A stretch of 64,000 bases of DNA from Nelumbo lutea. Lineage: Eukaryota > Streptophyta > Magnoliopsida > Proteales > Nelumbonaceae. A program made the position numbers and the translations under genes. Below, piece by piece: positions 9,971 through 22,375 of this stretch (positions are counted from its first letter, which is position 1; every line of letters starts with the position of its first letter). The notes under the pieces are model-generated. The model did no database searches. It had not been told where the DNA came from and was given only the letters and a program-made list of their open reading frames with translations. Location of the stretch: NCBI GenBank assembly GCA_022828595.1, contig JAKGHH010000004.1:52006922-52070921 (forward strand). The letters are read 5' to 3'.

Positions 9971-12754
9971 AATCATAACAACCACATGAAACTATAAAGT
10001 GTTTGAAATGAAGCAACAACTAAGAAAATTCAATAGCAACAAAAAAAATAAAGAAATCTAAATAGAGAAATATAACCACATATGTAGTTTGGCTTTACCA
10101 TCTACTCTATGAGCAAGATGAAACCATTCCTCACTATGAGAGAAAGGCAAAAAGAATACACAATACATTGTAATTCACAATCCAAATCAATTCTTAACCC
10201 TTATACACCCATTCTCCCTTTCCACTCTTAAACCCAAAGAACTTGTTTAGAGAGAAAAACCTACTCTTATACCAAAAGCACCCTTTTTCTCTCAACCTTT
10301 TATTTCTTCCATAAAAGATATCTCTTCTTCTCTTACCCCACCACATAAAAAAGAAAACTATTATATCTAAATCCCTTCTTAACCTAAAAAGGGACCATAC
10401 CTACTATGAGACTACAACATTAATCCAATGGGTAAAAAAATAAGACACAAACCCAACATTTTTCAAATTCAAGTTGCTCAATGGATTTTAATATTTAACA
10501 GTCTCTCCTATATAAATTTCAAAATGTTAATGAATAATTATTAAATGTTAGTGGACTTCTCATTTACACTCCTTTGAAAAGCATAGATGTAACTTTAAAT
10601 GTATTTAGGACTTTTGTAATCAAAGTACACAAATTTGCAAGGGATAAATCATAATTGGAAGGATTTTCTCTTTACCTTTAATGAAACAAGAAGAGGTTCC
10701 TAGTTTGATCATGTATTTTTTATGCACTATAAGTAATAATTAATATGAAATGTGTTGACAATATTTTAGTTGTTTATGTTATAGAGTTAACCCTATTTGG
10801 TAATTTATCCTCATTATATGGTAAGAGAAAAATCTTAATTAGCCTAGGTTTCATTGAAGGAAATTATCTTATCTTTCTTTATAGATCTCTGTTGGTTTGA
10901 TTTTCAATTTTGACCAAAATGACTAAACCTTCAATTATTTAAAACATATTTTTGTAACAAGTTACTTATTAAATAGGTTACAATACCTATTGGCCTCTCA
11001 AACTTCTATATATGGATATTCTTCAAGTGGCATTGAACCATTGAAATTCAAGGCTAAAAGAAGAACATTGCTAGATCCACCAATTTAAGTCATTGAAAAT
11101 AACCAATGTAAGCCAGTCTATATATTCCAATCTTTTTAACTTTTTGAAAAGCCTTACTGCAAATACTTTTTAATTGATGTAACTTTTAATAGGAAAGTTT
11201 AATAATGTGTATTTTAAACTAAATTTGTGTAAAGAATTTTAATTATTCTATTTATATTTTCCCAAATTGATTTGTCTCTTTACAAAGATATTGTTATAAC
11301 ATTAAATTCTAAACAATCATGATAAAACCTCTTTAGTTAACAAGAACATTTACATTTGCTAAGTTCAATAAAAGATAATGGTGAACAACAAAATTGTATT
11401 TTTCTATATTAATCATTTTGTGTTAGAACTACTCACATTAATGTAAAAGCTAATGTAGTGAAAAGGAAATTGGTTTTAGTTTTAGTAGTTTCTTAGTGTC
11501 ACAAATGATCTGGATTAGATTCTAGATGGGTCATTATGGAATAAAACAAATAAAATGTTATCCTTCAAAAGACCACATTTTTCTGGTTATTAAATCATTT
11601 TTGTCATTGTTGTTTTTGTTATTTTGAAATAGTGACATGCAATGCATGCATATGACCTTTTACTAGTTTCTTAAATGTTGTTCACTTGAAATAATTTTAG
11701 AAAACAATACTTTGTACAACTCTCCTTTTCTATGTCTCGCAAATATAGACATGGAAATGCCATGAGAAAGGCTAAACCACAAAAGTAAAAAAAAAAAAAA
11801 AAAGGTTGCACATATCTTTCTACAGGTCCCTTCTTGGCTATGTTTGAGGTGCATTGCTGGTTAACGATGCGTCATCATAATTGATGAATACATATTCAAC
11901 TCAAAAAGGAAAAAAGAGAAGAGGTCATGTAAAATCCAAAATTTAGACTACCATTTAAACATTGAACATTAAGAACCAACTTAATATTATTCTTCTATGG
12001 TCGGATGATAAGTAAACTTCTCTCCTACTTCCTCAATGATTGAGGAAAGAATTTACTAAAGTTTAGAGAAATTTAAGGTTTTCTTCTTAAAAAGGGAAAA
12101 GAAGGTACCTTGAAAACACAAAACAAAAATATAATCAATGTTGTTCTTCAATGGCTAACTGATCCATAATAGATTCGGTTCTCCGCTTCCCCATTCAAAT
12201 AAAGTTCATTGCAAGGTTAAAAACATGAAGGGAGGGAAGCAGAAAATGGAGATAAAGTGAGATGAAAAGTTTAGATAGAATGTTGAGGTAAAGGTATATA
12301 CAAAGAGGGGAGAGAGAGAGAGGAGAGAGTGAGTGGTCAAGAGAGATGTACTCAAAAATTAAGGCTAATATTTCATTTGAGTAATCAAGACAGAGAATAA
12401 AGGAGAGAAAATATTGAAAGGGGAGAGAGAGAAACTTGAAAAAGAGACTTTTGACAAGCATCTAATAATAATAGTGATAATGGAAACAATTTACTAACAA
12501 ATAGACTTAGTCAAAAGCCTCCCATGATGCCATCTACAAAATCATTTTACCGTACAAATGTACTGATAGCTATGGGACCCACCTACACCAATAATAGTTA
12601 ATTTTGTGACCCACTTTAAACGACTTAATGTTTCAAATGTAGATTGTGCGATAATTTGTAAGATGTAACATATAAGGAGTTAATGAAAGAAAAAAAATAA
12701 ACAATAGATTTTGCAAGCTTTGATATAAGAAAGAAGTCAATTGGATGCCTTCAA
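9971..12754. other. AT-rich intergenic; possible old LTR sequence at the left
   Basis: About 9970-10,500 could be LTR sequence belonging to the gag relic; it contains aaccacatatgtagtttggc, a form seen in some plant Copia LTRs. Apart from that there are only A/T runs and a GA-rich tract at 12,300-12,430. No coding similarity was found. Confidence 0.4.
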
Positions 12755-12853
12755 GGTTATGTTTGGTTTGAAAGAAAAGGTAGGTAAAGGAAGGGAAATC
12801 TATACAAACCTTGTATAAGTTTTCATACATTTTCTTTCAAACCAAACATAGCC
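12755..12853. mobile_element. Small foldback MITE (99 bp)
   Basis: The terminal inverted repeats of 24 bp (12,755-12,778 and 12,830-12,853) differ at one position. They start GGTTATGTTTGG and GGCTATGTTTGG. The interior is about 50 bp. I could not fix a target duplication, so the superfamily is open. Confidence 0.75.
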
Positions 12854-12987
12854 TAAAGGAGAGTTTAACAAAATACAAAATATATTACTCTTAATTGAAA
12901 CATTGAAATTTTATCAGATGATAAATTCATTTGGAATTGCAACTATGGAGAGCTCTCTTTCCTTGGCTTGGAATTTGATAAAAAATT

Positions 12988-13254
12988 ATGATGCTAAAAT
13001 TGAAGAAGAACCAGTTTTGTATATTCAATCTTCCCACAATTCTTACTTGGAAGTTGTTAAATGGTACTTTACCTATTGTTAATATGATAAGCAAATGTGG
13101 AGTTCAATTAGATTCTAAGTGCAATTGGTGTTATCAGCATTGCATTGAGAACTTTAATCATGTCTTTGTGAATGGTGCCATCACTAATAAAATTTGGTCT
13201 CATTTCAATATATCTTATTCGATTTTATTATCATTTTGGTATGGAATGTGGTAA
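12988..13254 (+). pseudogene. L1-like LINE ORF2 tail (zf-RVT domain) fragment
   Basis: The frame encodes TWKLLNGTLP, then CNWCYQHCIENFNHVFVNG and IWSHF. This is the zinc-binding region found after reverse transcriptase in plant LINEs. It is cut off on the right by the LTR beginning at 13,259. No reverse transcriptase remains on the left. Confidence 0.7.
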
Positions 13255-13258
13255 ATAG

Positions 13259-15057
13259 TGTTAGACAATGTATGTCCTCAGCTCCAATTAGATTGATGTA
13301 CATATACATTTATTATAAATGAATAAAAGTATATTATTGTTTTATGTTGATATTGGTATGTTTCTGTGTTATTACCCCTTAAACTGGACAGTTATGAGAC
13401 TTGTATTAGTTTAGAATGTTCCTAGCCATTGGATAGACTTTGGGAGTTTATTCTACCAAGGCTAACACTGATGTGCTACCAAAGAAGTTGGGGCAATTTG
13501 TCTCAATTGCTAGGATTAGACCCGAAACACATGTAAATGTGTGTTTGGATGAAACATTGAACCCAGACCATTTTCTAGTTATGCCTTGGATCTTAGAGAT
13601 TGATGGAAAAAACAAGAAAGTTACACATAACCCCAAGACTTGATTATAGTACTATACTAGGTGTTGGATTGTTTTGTTTTTGATATTCCAATCAATAAGA
13701 TTCATCAAATGTCAAAACCTGGGTATGTTGGGACAGTCTAAGAACTCAGTTGAGTGGCTAATCATAGTGATAGGATCGTCTCCTTTATCGGGCAAAATGA
13801 ATGATATGCCTTACACTCTCTTTGATGGAAACTTGAATTACTAGTAGTGTATTTCAATTGTGTTTGAGATTTGGTTTTGAAAAATATATTTATATAATAT
13901 ATATTAATGTTTTATGAAAAATGTTTACAAAAGGTTTTAATTCCTAGGATCCATCCAAGCAGAGAGTGTGACACTGTATCTCCCAACCAAGGGAGAGGTC
14001 ATTCCCTATCAGGCAGTGTTGTGGTCATTATGGGCCGAGAGGTTAAGTGTAAGAGACCATTATGGTTGATTATCTGATGAACTTTATCTTATTTAAGTCC
14101 ATTATCCTTGGGTCTTTATAGGATGACTGAATTCAATGATCATTTAGGTATAAATGTTGGGCCCATATTGAGCTCATAGTGATGTGCTCAGGGGTTCATT
14201 GTGCTTAGTAGTAAATTCAGCTAAGCCTTTTCATAGAGGCTGGGCCGAGCCCATGTGGACTTATGTGATATCATTATGGGGTCCCATGCCATACAAATCA
14301 AGCCTAAGTTGGCCATGCAACATCTTGGGTCATGAGCATTTGAAAGAAATGGGCCTAAGGCCCATAATTAATATGATTAAGTAAGTTGTCACATGACAAC
14401 TTAATGTAGGTCAAATTTGGGTTTGGAAATGGGTATAGAGCACCCATCATCTTGAGAGGATAAAGCTTATCTCTTAACAGAGTTCAGATTCAAATTAAAT
14501 TTGAATAATCTCCTAATTTGATTAAGAAGTGCTCCATAAGGAGATGAAAGAAGAAGAGGGTGAACTAGACTAGAAAATCACTCCCTCTTGTTCTCTTTTC
14601 TTCTCTTTTGCCTTCTAAGAAACCCTATCACGACCTAGGATTTCATGGATTAATAAAGATCAATTTTCTTCTGATTTTTGCAAGAAAAATTCAGAGGAAT
14701 TTCAAGTTCACCTTCCCCAATTTGATCCAAGCAATTGGGTTGTAGTTTTGCTGAAAACTATACTATTGAATCAATTTCACCTATACACTGTACCATTTTC
14801 AGTGGATGTTGGTTTTAGGACTGATTTGGGCATGGACTTCCACCTTGGGATCTGTTTTTGTGGTATCCATATCAAGTATAAATCTCCCTCTTTGTTTGAT
14901 TTCAAATTTGGTCTAGTTTAATGCAAGACCAATCCTAAAAAATGCAGTTTTTCAAAACATTGGGAATTTGATTCCCAAAAGGATTAGGATATTTTTGAAA
15001 TTCCACCCAACCATCTAGCATGTTTAGCCATCCATATGATGGATCCTAACCCTTCCA
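13259..15057 (+). repeat. 5' LTR of the truncated Copia
   Basis: It starts TGTTAGACAATG and ends CCTTCCA, 1,799 bp. Identity was established by alignment by eye with the solo LTR at 22,376-24,299; shared landmarks are AAACCTGGGTATGTTGGGAC and CATATGATGGATC near the end. Small ORFs inside it are not conserved between copies and are not genes. Confidence 0.85.
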
Positions 15058-15061
15058 ATAG

Positions 15062-15073
15062 TGGTATCAGAGC
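15062..15073 (+). promoter_or_regulatory. Primer-binding site (initiator tRNA-Met)
   Basis: TGGTATCAGAGC is an exact match to the plant Copia primer-binding consensus, four bases after the LTR end. Confidence 0.9.
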
Positions 15074-15815
15074 ACTAGGTTCAGCCCTTTGACTAAACCA
15101 AACCGGATTTGAGGTCTTGTCAATTTGAGTAATTAGCATAAACCACTGAAAATTCGGTTCTTGGATTATATAATTAATTATTTTTCTTTTCTAGAAAGAA
15201 TGTATTAGGTTTTTTTATCTAAGCAATAGAATTAAGGTTTTCTATTTTTTATACATCAGAGAAATAGTTGGAGCTTGTAGAGAAGATAAAGATTGCAGAT
15301 GAAGATCAATTTGCAAAAAATGGACTAAATTAGTGGATAAAGATGCACCATAAAATTGGGTTATCCATTTCACTAAGACAATAAGTGGGGTTGCTTCATG
15401 AGATGATAGGGGCATCATAGACTAGTGGGAGGGGCCTATCCTAAAATGAAAGACTCTTCCATGGTGCCTTAGGGCTCCTGATATGACAGGTCTGCATTTA
15501 CCAGTCAAAAAGATTTAACCTGAAATGGAAATGAACCTTTTATAATGGAGGCCAAAGGGATAGCTCATTGAATGGGTGGATATGTGATCATTCACAGAAA
15601 GTGGTGGGGTTATGCAACTGAAAACAATTGGCCCCATGCACCTATGTGATTTCCCACATTTCTAGGGACATGAGCTATGTCCTCATCACTGAAATTGGAG
15701 GGAAATCTCAGAGATGAACAAATGGAGATGGAATATAGATAAAAGTCAATTTTATGAAAGATAACATGAAACAATATTAATGTCATGGACTAATTAATCG
15801 TATCTTTTATCAGAA

Positions 15816-18800
15816 ATGGCATACGAACAGATCGCTAAATTGTTAGACGACAACTAATTGAAAGGAGTCAACTATGCAAACTGGTTTCGTCCGGTGCTCA
15901 CGTCCGAGAATGTGGACAAGGTTGCCAAAAACCCAACACTGGAACGTCTGGGTGATAGGGCTTCTGAAACAAGAAGGAGGGAATATCAAGAATGGGAAGA
16001 GAAAAATTCTCTTGCCCAGTGTTATGCCATGGCCTCCTTGGATAATTCTATCCAAAGACAGTTTAATAAAATTGAAAACTACAAAGATATCCTAGATAGT
16101 TTAAAAACCATGTATGAGAAGCATAATCGTTCTACAAGACAAAAGGTCCTCAAATTGTTGATGACGATGAGGATGACCGAGAGCCAACCAGTTCATGACC
16201 ATGTCATAAGGATGATAGGTTATATAAATGAATTGGAGGTTCTTGACTCCCAACTTGATGATAACACCATAATTGATGTTATCCTGAAGTCTCTACCCTC
16301 GTCCTCCAATCAGTTTGTCATCATGAATTACAACATAAATAAGTTAGTAGTTAGCTTACAGGAGCTCAGTAATATGTTTTAAAGAGCTAAAGAATTGATT
16401 AAGAAGGATAAGCCGGTAGCCATGTTTGTTCAAAGTGGCAAATTTGGCATGAAGAAAAGAAACGGTAAGACAACAAAGAGAGACAAGTCATCTAATGAAT
16501 GTCACTTCTACAAGCAAACTATGAACTAAAAGGGGAATTGTCCTCAGTATCTGGAATCTTGCAAGAACAAAGAAGTAATTTCAAATCTCTTGTCATAGAG
16601 ACCAATATGTTGGTCACTTCTACGTCCCAGTGTATTGACTTTAGGACTTCCACTCATGCATGTAATACATCGTAGGGGTTCAAGGAAAGCAGAAGGGTAA
16701 TTGATGACAATGTTGTGCTTTACTTGGAGACGACTATAACTATTGTAGTTACTTTTATCAGAACACATCCCCAAGAAAAAAACACATGATACAATTAATC
16801 CCATATGCCTGTGGCATTACCGGCTTAGCCATATTGATATAAAACATATCACAAGATTGGTGAAGAATAGTCCTCAAGATTTTCTCACTATGGAAGATCT
16901 ACCAACTTGTGAGCCTTGCCTCTAAGGTAAGATGGCAAAAAGGCCATTTATAGGTAAACTAAAAGAACTACACATACACTTGACATTATACATACCGATG
17001 TATGTGGTCCAATGAATGTTAGGACATAGTTATGTTTACCTAATGAGACATAAGTCCGAATTCTTTGAAAAGTTCAAAGAGTTTAGACAAGAAGTCAAGA
17101 AACAGTTGGTAAGACAGATCAAAGCCCTTCGATCAGATCAAGGAGATCAATATCTCTCCGAAAAATTCAATGAGTACTTAAAGGACAATGGGATTATATC
17201 ATAGTTGTCTCCTCCTTTTATACCACAATTAAACAGTGTATTAGAGAGAAGAAATCAGACTCTATTAGATATGGTCCGATCGCTCCTCGTCCATTCAGAG
17301 TTACCCATATCCTTTTGGGAGCATGCATTGGAGACTACAATTTATGTATTGAACCGGGTTCCAACCAAGTCAGTTCCTAAGACTCCTTTCAAGTTATGGA
17401 CTAGAAGGAAACCAAGTGTAAGACACTTGAAAATATGGGATTGTCCAACACACGTCAAAAAGACAAGTGTGGACAAACTGGAATAAAAAATTAGGCATTG
17501 CTTATTTGTAGGCTACCCTAAGGATTTCATAGGGTATCTCTTCAATGACCCACGAGAGCAAAAAGTGCTTCTTAGTCGACATGCCTACTTGTTTGAGGAT
17601 GACTACATCCTGAACAACCGCCATTAAGAAGTTGATGAAGAGAGCTCAGGAGCAATGGGAGATAACCCACAGATTTTAGATAATAATATCCAACTTAGAA
17701 GATCTACCTAGGTTTCTAGACATCCAATACGTTACGGTTATGATAAAAAAAAAGTTACTTGATGGAAGCTACAAACGATGAAGAAGATTCCATGACTTAT
17801 ATGAAAACTATGTTGGACATAGACTCCCTAAAGTGGGTAAATGCCATGAAAGTCAAGATGGACTCGATAAAAACCAATGGAGTGTAAACTCTCGTTGGCC
17901 TACCCCTAGGGTGAAATCAATCGGTTACAAGTGGATCTACAAGAGGAAGAAGGGCCCTGATGGAAAATTTGATACATATAAAGCTCAATTTGTAGCAAAA
18001 GGGTACACTCATAAAGAAGGAATCGATTATGATGAAACCTTTTAATAAGTGGTCATGCTTAAATTCATAAGGATATTATTAGCTATAACTGCACACTACT
18101 ACTAAGATATTTGGCATATGGATGTCAAAACCACATTCCTGAATGAAGATCTTACTGAAGATATCTATATGTAGCAGCCACAAGGCTTTGTTGCTAAGGG
18201 AAATGAGCACATGGTGTGTAAGCTTAATAGATCCATTTATGGGTTGAAGCAAGTTTCCAGAAGCTGGAACATCCAATTTGATTCAATAATCAAATAGTTT
18301 GGTTTTGAGCAGAATTTGGATGAACCCTATGTTTACAAAAAGACAGTGTGAGATAAGGTTACATTTAAGATTTTGTATGTAGACGACATTTTGCTCATTG
18401 GGAATGATGTAGTAATGTTGACTACGGTGAAGGTATGATTTTTGTAGTAATTCTCCATGAAAGATCTTGGAGAAGCCTCTTATATCTTGGGACTTTGACT
18501 AGATATATCAAAGAAGATAATTGGATTATCCCAATCTACTTATGTTGATAAAATTGTCAACAAATACAGCATGCAGAACTCCAAGAAGGGATCCATTCCT
18601 TCAGGCATGGAATCACTTTCTCCGAAGGAATGTCACCTAAGACTTGTGAGGAGATTGAGGACATGAGAGAGGTTCCTTATGTCGTAGCCATAGGGAGCAT
18701 CATATATGCTATGTTGTGTACTCAGCCAGACATTTCTCAAGTCGTTAGTGTTGTAACTAGATACCAATCATTCCCAAGACAAGAGAATTGGATTGCTGTG

Positions 18801-19200
18801 AAAAACATACTAAAGTACTTATGGAGGATTAAAGAATATTTTCTTCTCTTCAATGGTAGTTCACTATAAATGGTCAGTTATACTGATGTCAACTTCTAGC
18901 CTGACCCAGATGATAGAAAGTTTATATCTGCATACTTTGGGACCATGTATAATAAGAAAAATAGTCCATGACTGAAGCCAAGCATATTGTTGTAAGTGAG
19001 GCAACCTAATAAGTAGTATGGATGAAGAAATTCATCATAGAATTTGAAATCCAACCATATCACCCATTCCACTACTGTGTGATAACACTGGAGCTACGGG
19101 AAATTGTTAGTAGAGGGGACATCTAGATTCTGAAGGTAGCATCAGCAAAGAATGTGGCAGACTCATTGGCTAAGCCATTGATACATAAAGTGTTTGATAA
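15816..19200 (+). pseudogene. Copia gag-pol, heavily degraded
   Basis: The gag ATG is at 15,816 and an in-frame TAA follows after 13 codons (15,855). Gag continues open to 16,382. Pre-integrase and integrase sequence runs about 16,800-17,640. A deletion of about 15 residues, joining CGPMNV to YVYLMRHKSEF, removes part of the integrase core. Reverse transcriptase runs about 17,900-18,560 with YVDD intact, and RNase H remnants follow to KNVADSLAKPL near 19,150-19,180. Stops and frameshifts are present throughout. It is much older than the element at 308-5048. Confidence 0.85.
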
Positions 19201-19231
19201 ATATGTAGTTGTTCAAGTTAAGTTTCAGTCA

Positions 19232-19635
19232 GTATTTTCGCAATACCTTAAACGTTTCGGTCAAGTTGGCAATATGCAAGCTAGAAGTCCTACTCTTAGC
19301 TACCATGTCATTAACATAAACTTAAATATTCTTCCAATTAAATTCTTAAAAATAAAGTTTACAAGATGCTGGTAGGTTGCCCTGACATTCTTTAAGGCCG
19401 AAGGGCATGACTGTATAGCAATACAACCCGGTCTTAGTGACAAAAGTGGTATTTTCCTGATCCAAGGAATCCATCTAGAGCTGGTTGTAGCTTGAATATG
19501 CATCTATGGACTTCAGTAGCTTAAATCCCAAAGTGGCGTTTACTAGCCAATCTATTCTTGGGAGTGGGAAGGTATCCTTTGGGTAGGTTCTATTCAAGTC
19601 AGTGTAATCCACACATGAAATTGGCATCTAGGATG
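19232..19635 (-). pseudogene. Gypsy reverse transcriptase fragment
   Basis: The minus-strand pieces CVDYTDLNRTYPKDTFPLPRID, MPFGLK, ATYQHLVNFIFKNLIGR and NDMVAKSRTSSLHIANLTET are in the order expected for Gypsy reverse transcriptase, but in more than one frame. The catalytic YVDD region reads N-D-M, so the fragment is dead. Confidence 0.75.
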
Positions 19636-19649
19636 TAACATGCACATCT

Positions 19650-20514
19650 AATATGAAATCATTTACCATTTAAACATGGTTTTAATTGAGATTTTAAAAT
19701 ATTTATTGTTGAATCATTATTACTAGCATTATTAAAACTAACAGAAAAAACTTATTTTCAATTCCATAATTATGTAAAGTATTTAATATACTTCTAGCAA
19801 TTGTTGACTAGTGTGCAGTCATTCAAGCCTAGCAAAACTTAAAATTTTCTTTCTTAAAAGCCAATTTTCATCAATAAAATGACCAATAACACAAATATAG
19901 TTTATATTATATTTAAAAGTCCAAATGTCAAAAGTAATTATAACTTTAGAAGAAATATTTGATACAGTAGAAATTAATTTTTGTTTATATGAATAACAAA
20001 TTTTCAAAGCATCTAATCTAATAGTATTTCTAGAAACTTTTTAAAAAAATTGGAATTATAAAATGTTGTAAAAATCTTTCAAGCTTAGTATCTTCAGTTA
20101 ATAAAAATAGTTGTTCAGTATGCACAATATATTTTGCTAAATCTTACCTCATTTTTTAATTGAGAATATTTAAAAGTAACAAAAACCCATGTCTAATTTC
20201 TGTTTGTGATGTTTGTTTCCCTTCTTCTTCTTCTTCTTCATTTTCTAATGACTTAGAATATGTTTGCCTAAGTGACCAGTACCACCCTTGCTACTATAAC
20301 TAAAATCACTCCTACATTTAGTGCAAACAACTTTTTTTCCCTTGCCCTTAACCTCTTCTATGATTAATACTTCCTAGACTGGGCTAATCAACTTACTTCC
20401 CTTCTTTTTCTTTTCTCTAGTAGTACTATGGGTTAGAACCCCAACAATATCAGTAGCATCCATATCGGTGCTGACACTATCATATTGCAACTAAACATCG
20501 TCAACATTGAACAT
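19650..20514 (-). pseudogene. hAT transposase relic with BED zinc finger
   Basis: It starts at an ATG at 20,512-20,514. A BED finger follows (C-x2-C ... SYSSKGGTGHLGKHILSH, about 20,240-20,330). Further on come the transposase-core pieces VIITFDIWTF and GHFIDENWLLRKKILSF (19,819-20,007), which match the STTDxW and HFID regions of Ac/Tam3-type transposases. At least three in-frame TAG codons and a frameshift in an A/T run near 20,040 inactivate it. The carboxyl half with the hATC domain is missing. Confidence 0.7.
20221..20239. repeat. (CTT)n microsatellite
   Basis: Six CTT units occur in the hAT transposase relic, encoding a lysine run on the minus strand. Confidence 0.9.
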
Positions 20515-21361
20515 GTAAGGAAATTGGTTTTGGGAGGAGCCAACCTTTTTTTAATTCTATAAAATAAAAATTAATTTAATTGCAACTTACCCAAACTGCT
20601 AGTTTGGAATCTGACCTTGACTTAAATGGTTGAACCCTCCAAGCCTTCCAAATTGTTAACTTGAGATACTTAAGCAAGGCTTCTTCTTGTTGAAACTTAA
20701 ATAAATTTGAGAATTGGAGAGTAGAGAAAGTATGAGACTATGTATAAGAGAGTATGCGAGTATTAGAACCGGTGTGCTGAAAATGGTGGAGGATAGGGGT
20801 ACTTATAAGAATTGAAAATAATTCAATTGTCCAAAATACCTTGAAAAACCAGTCATGTTCTAGTTGTTATGAGGGGTATTTTGGTCATTATAAAGCCAAT
20901 TATCACTTTTACTCAAATGCCTCCACATTAGTTGTTAGATAGTTGTTGGAGGCATTATTGTCAATTTTGCCTCCCCCAAAGCTAAAATACATAAATACCC
21001 CCCTAATTTGCTATTTATAGTTGTTGGGGGTATTTATGTAAACCCCCCAAAAAGCAAAACCTAGCCATTGGGGGAGGTCCAAACGAATAGTTTCCTATAG
21101 GTCAAGCGAAGCTATGGAAACACAGGCCAGGTCGTGTCGCATGCTGGGCCATGCTAGCATGCAGGCCATGGCCGACACAACCCACTTGGTTGTGCCATGC
21201 CATGTTGGCCCATGGGCCTAGAAACCCAAGCTTGGCATGACCCATCCCATTGTGTCATGCCTGACATGGTCTATGTATCGTCATTTTGGGCTAGACCAAA
21301 ATCGTGTTGGGTCATGCCGACCCACAAGCGGCATGGCCTGATTTACAACTCTACCACTAGC

Positions 21362-22370
21362 GCATCATCATAAGGCAAGCAAACATCCTTCAGGTTGTCT
21401 TCCCATAATGAGATCGTTTCATTAATCTTTGAATTCTTCTAAGGTGGGTTGTCTTCTCTAGTAGCTCCCAAATTAATGCTTTTCGGGTGGCCTGGCTACA
21501 CTCAACCACTATTGATCTACCAGCTATCATTGCAATCACATCAGCAAGTGATTCTTCCTCAACCTCCTTTTCCTAGTCCTTCGGCTACTTGACAGGTCAG
21601 GCATCATTCTTCACGAATTGCTTGAGGTAGCCGCACTGAATCAGCTTCTCAATCACGTTCTTTAGGTCTCGGCAATATTATGTGTTATGCTTGTTGGTCC
21701 GGTGAAACTTATAGTACCAGTCTTGGTTTCTCTTTGCTAGGTTACCTCTCATGTGTGGGGCCACTTTAGGTAGTCCACCTACTTTATCTACACTAAGATT
21801 TCTCCCCTCTTGATGTTAGGTGTGTATCTTCTAGGCGAGAACACCTATTCAGTGATCGAGATCATCTAGACGAACTTCCTTCGCCATAACTTCTCTTACT
21901 GCCGCTTTCACCTAGGTCCCCATCCCAATCCTCTTCTTCCTCTCCCCTTAATCTCCTCATGTGTGGATGGCCCCTTCGGCGTTCATGTACTTCTTGGCAC
22001 AAGCGAGGAAGTTTGTCATGTTTAGTGGAAACTTCTTGGCTAAGGAGAACTGTAGATGACTGTCTTTAACCCCATGGGTGGCGGTTGCTATAGCTACTAC
22101 TAGGTCGAGGTCATGGACCTAGAGGACCTCCAACTTGAGCCTTTGGATGTACTCCCAAAGGGTCTCTTCAAGTCATTGTTGGATGTTCATTAAACTTGTA
22201 ATGTTTTATGGATATCGGTAGCTTATTGCGAAGTGTATCATGAACTACTCAAAGAATTGCTACCAGCTTTTAATGGAGCTCGGTGCAAGTTCCAAGTACC
22301 ACATCTGAGTCATTTGCTAGAGTGTGGTTGGGAAGGCTAGGCACAAGCTTGCCTCTAAGGCCCTGTGTAG
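21362..22370 (-). pseudogene. Gypsy gag, 3' part
   Basis: Minus-strand segments include AFPTTLW, ETLWEYIQRLKLE and KKYMNAE in the capsid part (22,370-21,990), and FHRTNKHN, CRDLKNVIEKLIQCGYLKQFV (about 21,620-21,700), the conserved stretch after capsid in Tat-like gag. Many stops interrupt it. It continues directly into 24,305 across the solo LTR. Confidence 0.75.
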
Positions 22371-22375
22371 CAGCA

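Larger units (their letters stand above)
13259..19232 (+). mobile_element. Truncated Copia element with 1.8 kb 5' LTR
   Basis: It has a 5' LTR (13,259-15,057), a primer-binding site, degenerate gag-pol, and no 3' LTR. It ends at about 19,232, where minus-strand Gypsy sequence starts. The LTR family recurs at 22,376-24,299 (solo), 51,195-51,847 (fragment) and 62,896 to the right edge. Confidence 0.85.
19636..21353 (-). mobile_element. hAT transposon, 3' truncated
   Basis: The 5' terminus reads TAGAGTTGTAAATC on the minus strand at 21,353-21,340. This is the usual hAT end type, followed by subterminal catggc/gccatg motifs (21,100-21,340). A transposase relic follows (20,514 to about 19,650). 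The opposite end and the C-terminal dimerisation domain are absent; the element stops where Gypsy sequence resumes near 19,636. Confidence 0.7.

Noticed and set aside
12195..12461. 88-codon Ser/Leu-rich ORF
   Set aside because: Translation of a GA-rich low-complexity tract.
13440..14384. Small ORFs inside the long Copia LTR
   Set aside because: Not conserved in the other LTR copies of the window.
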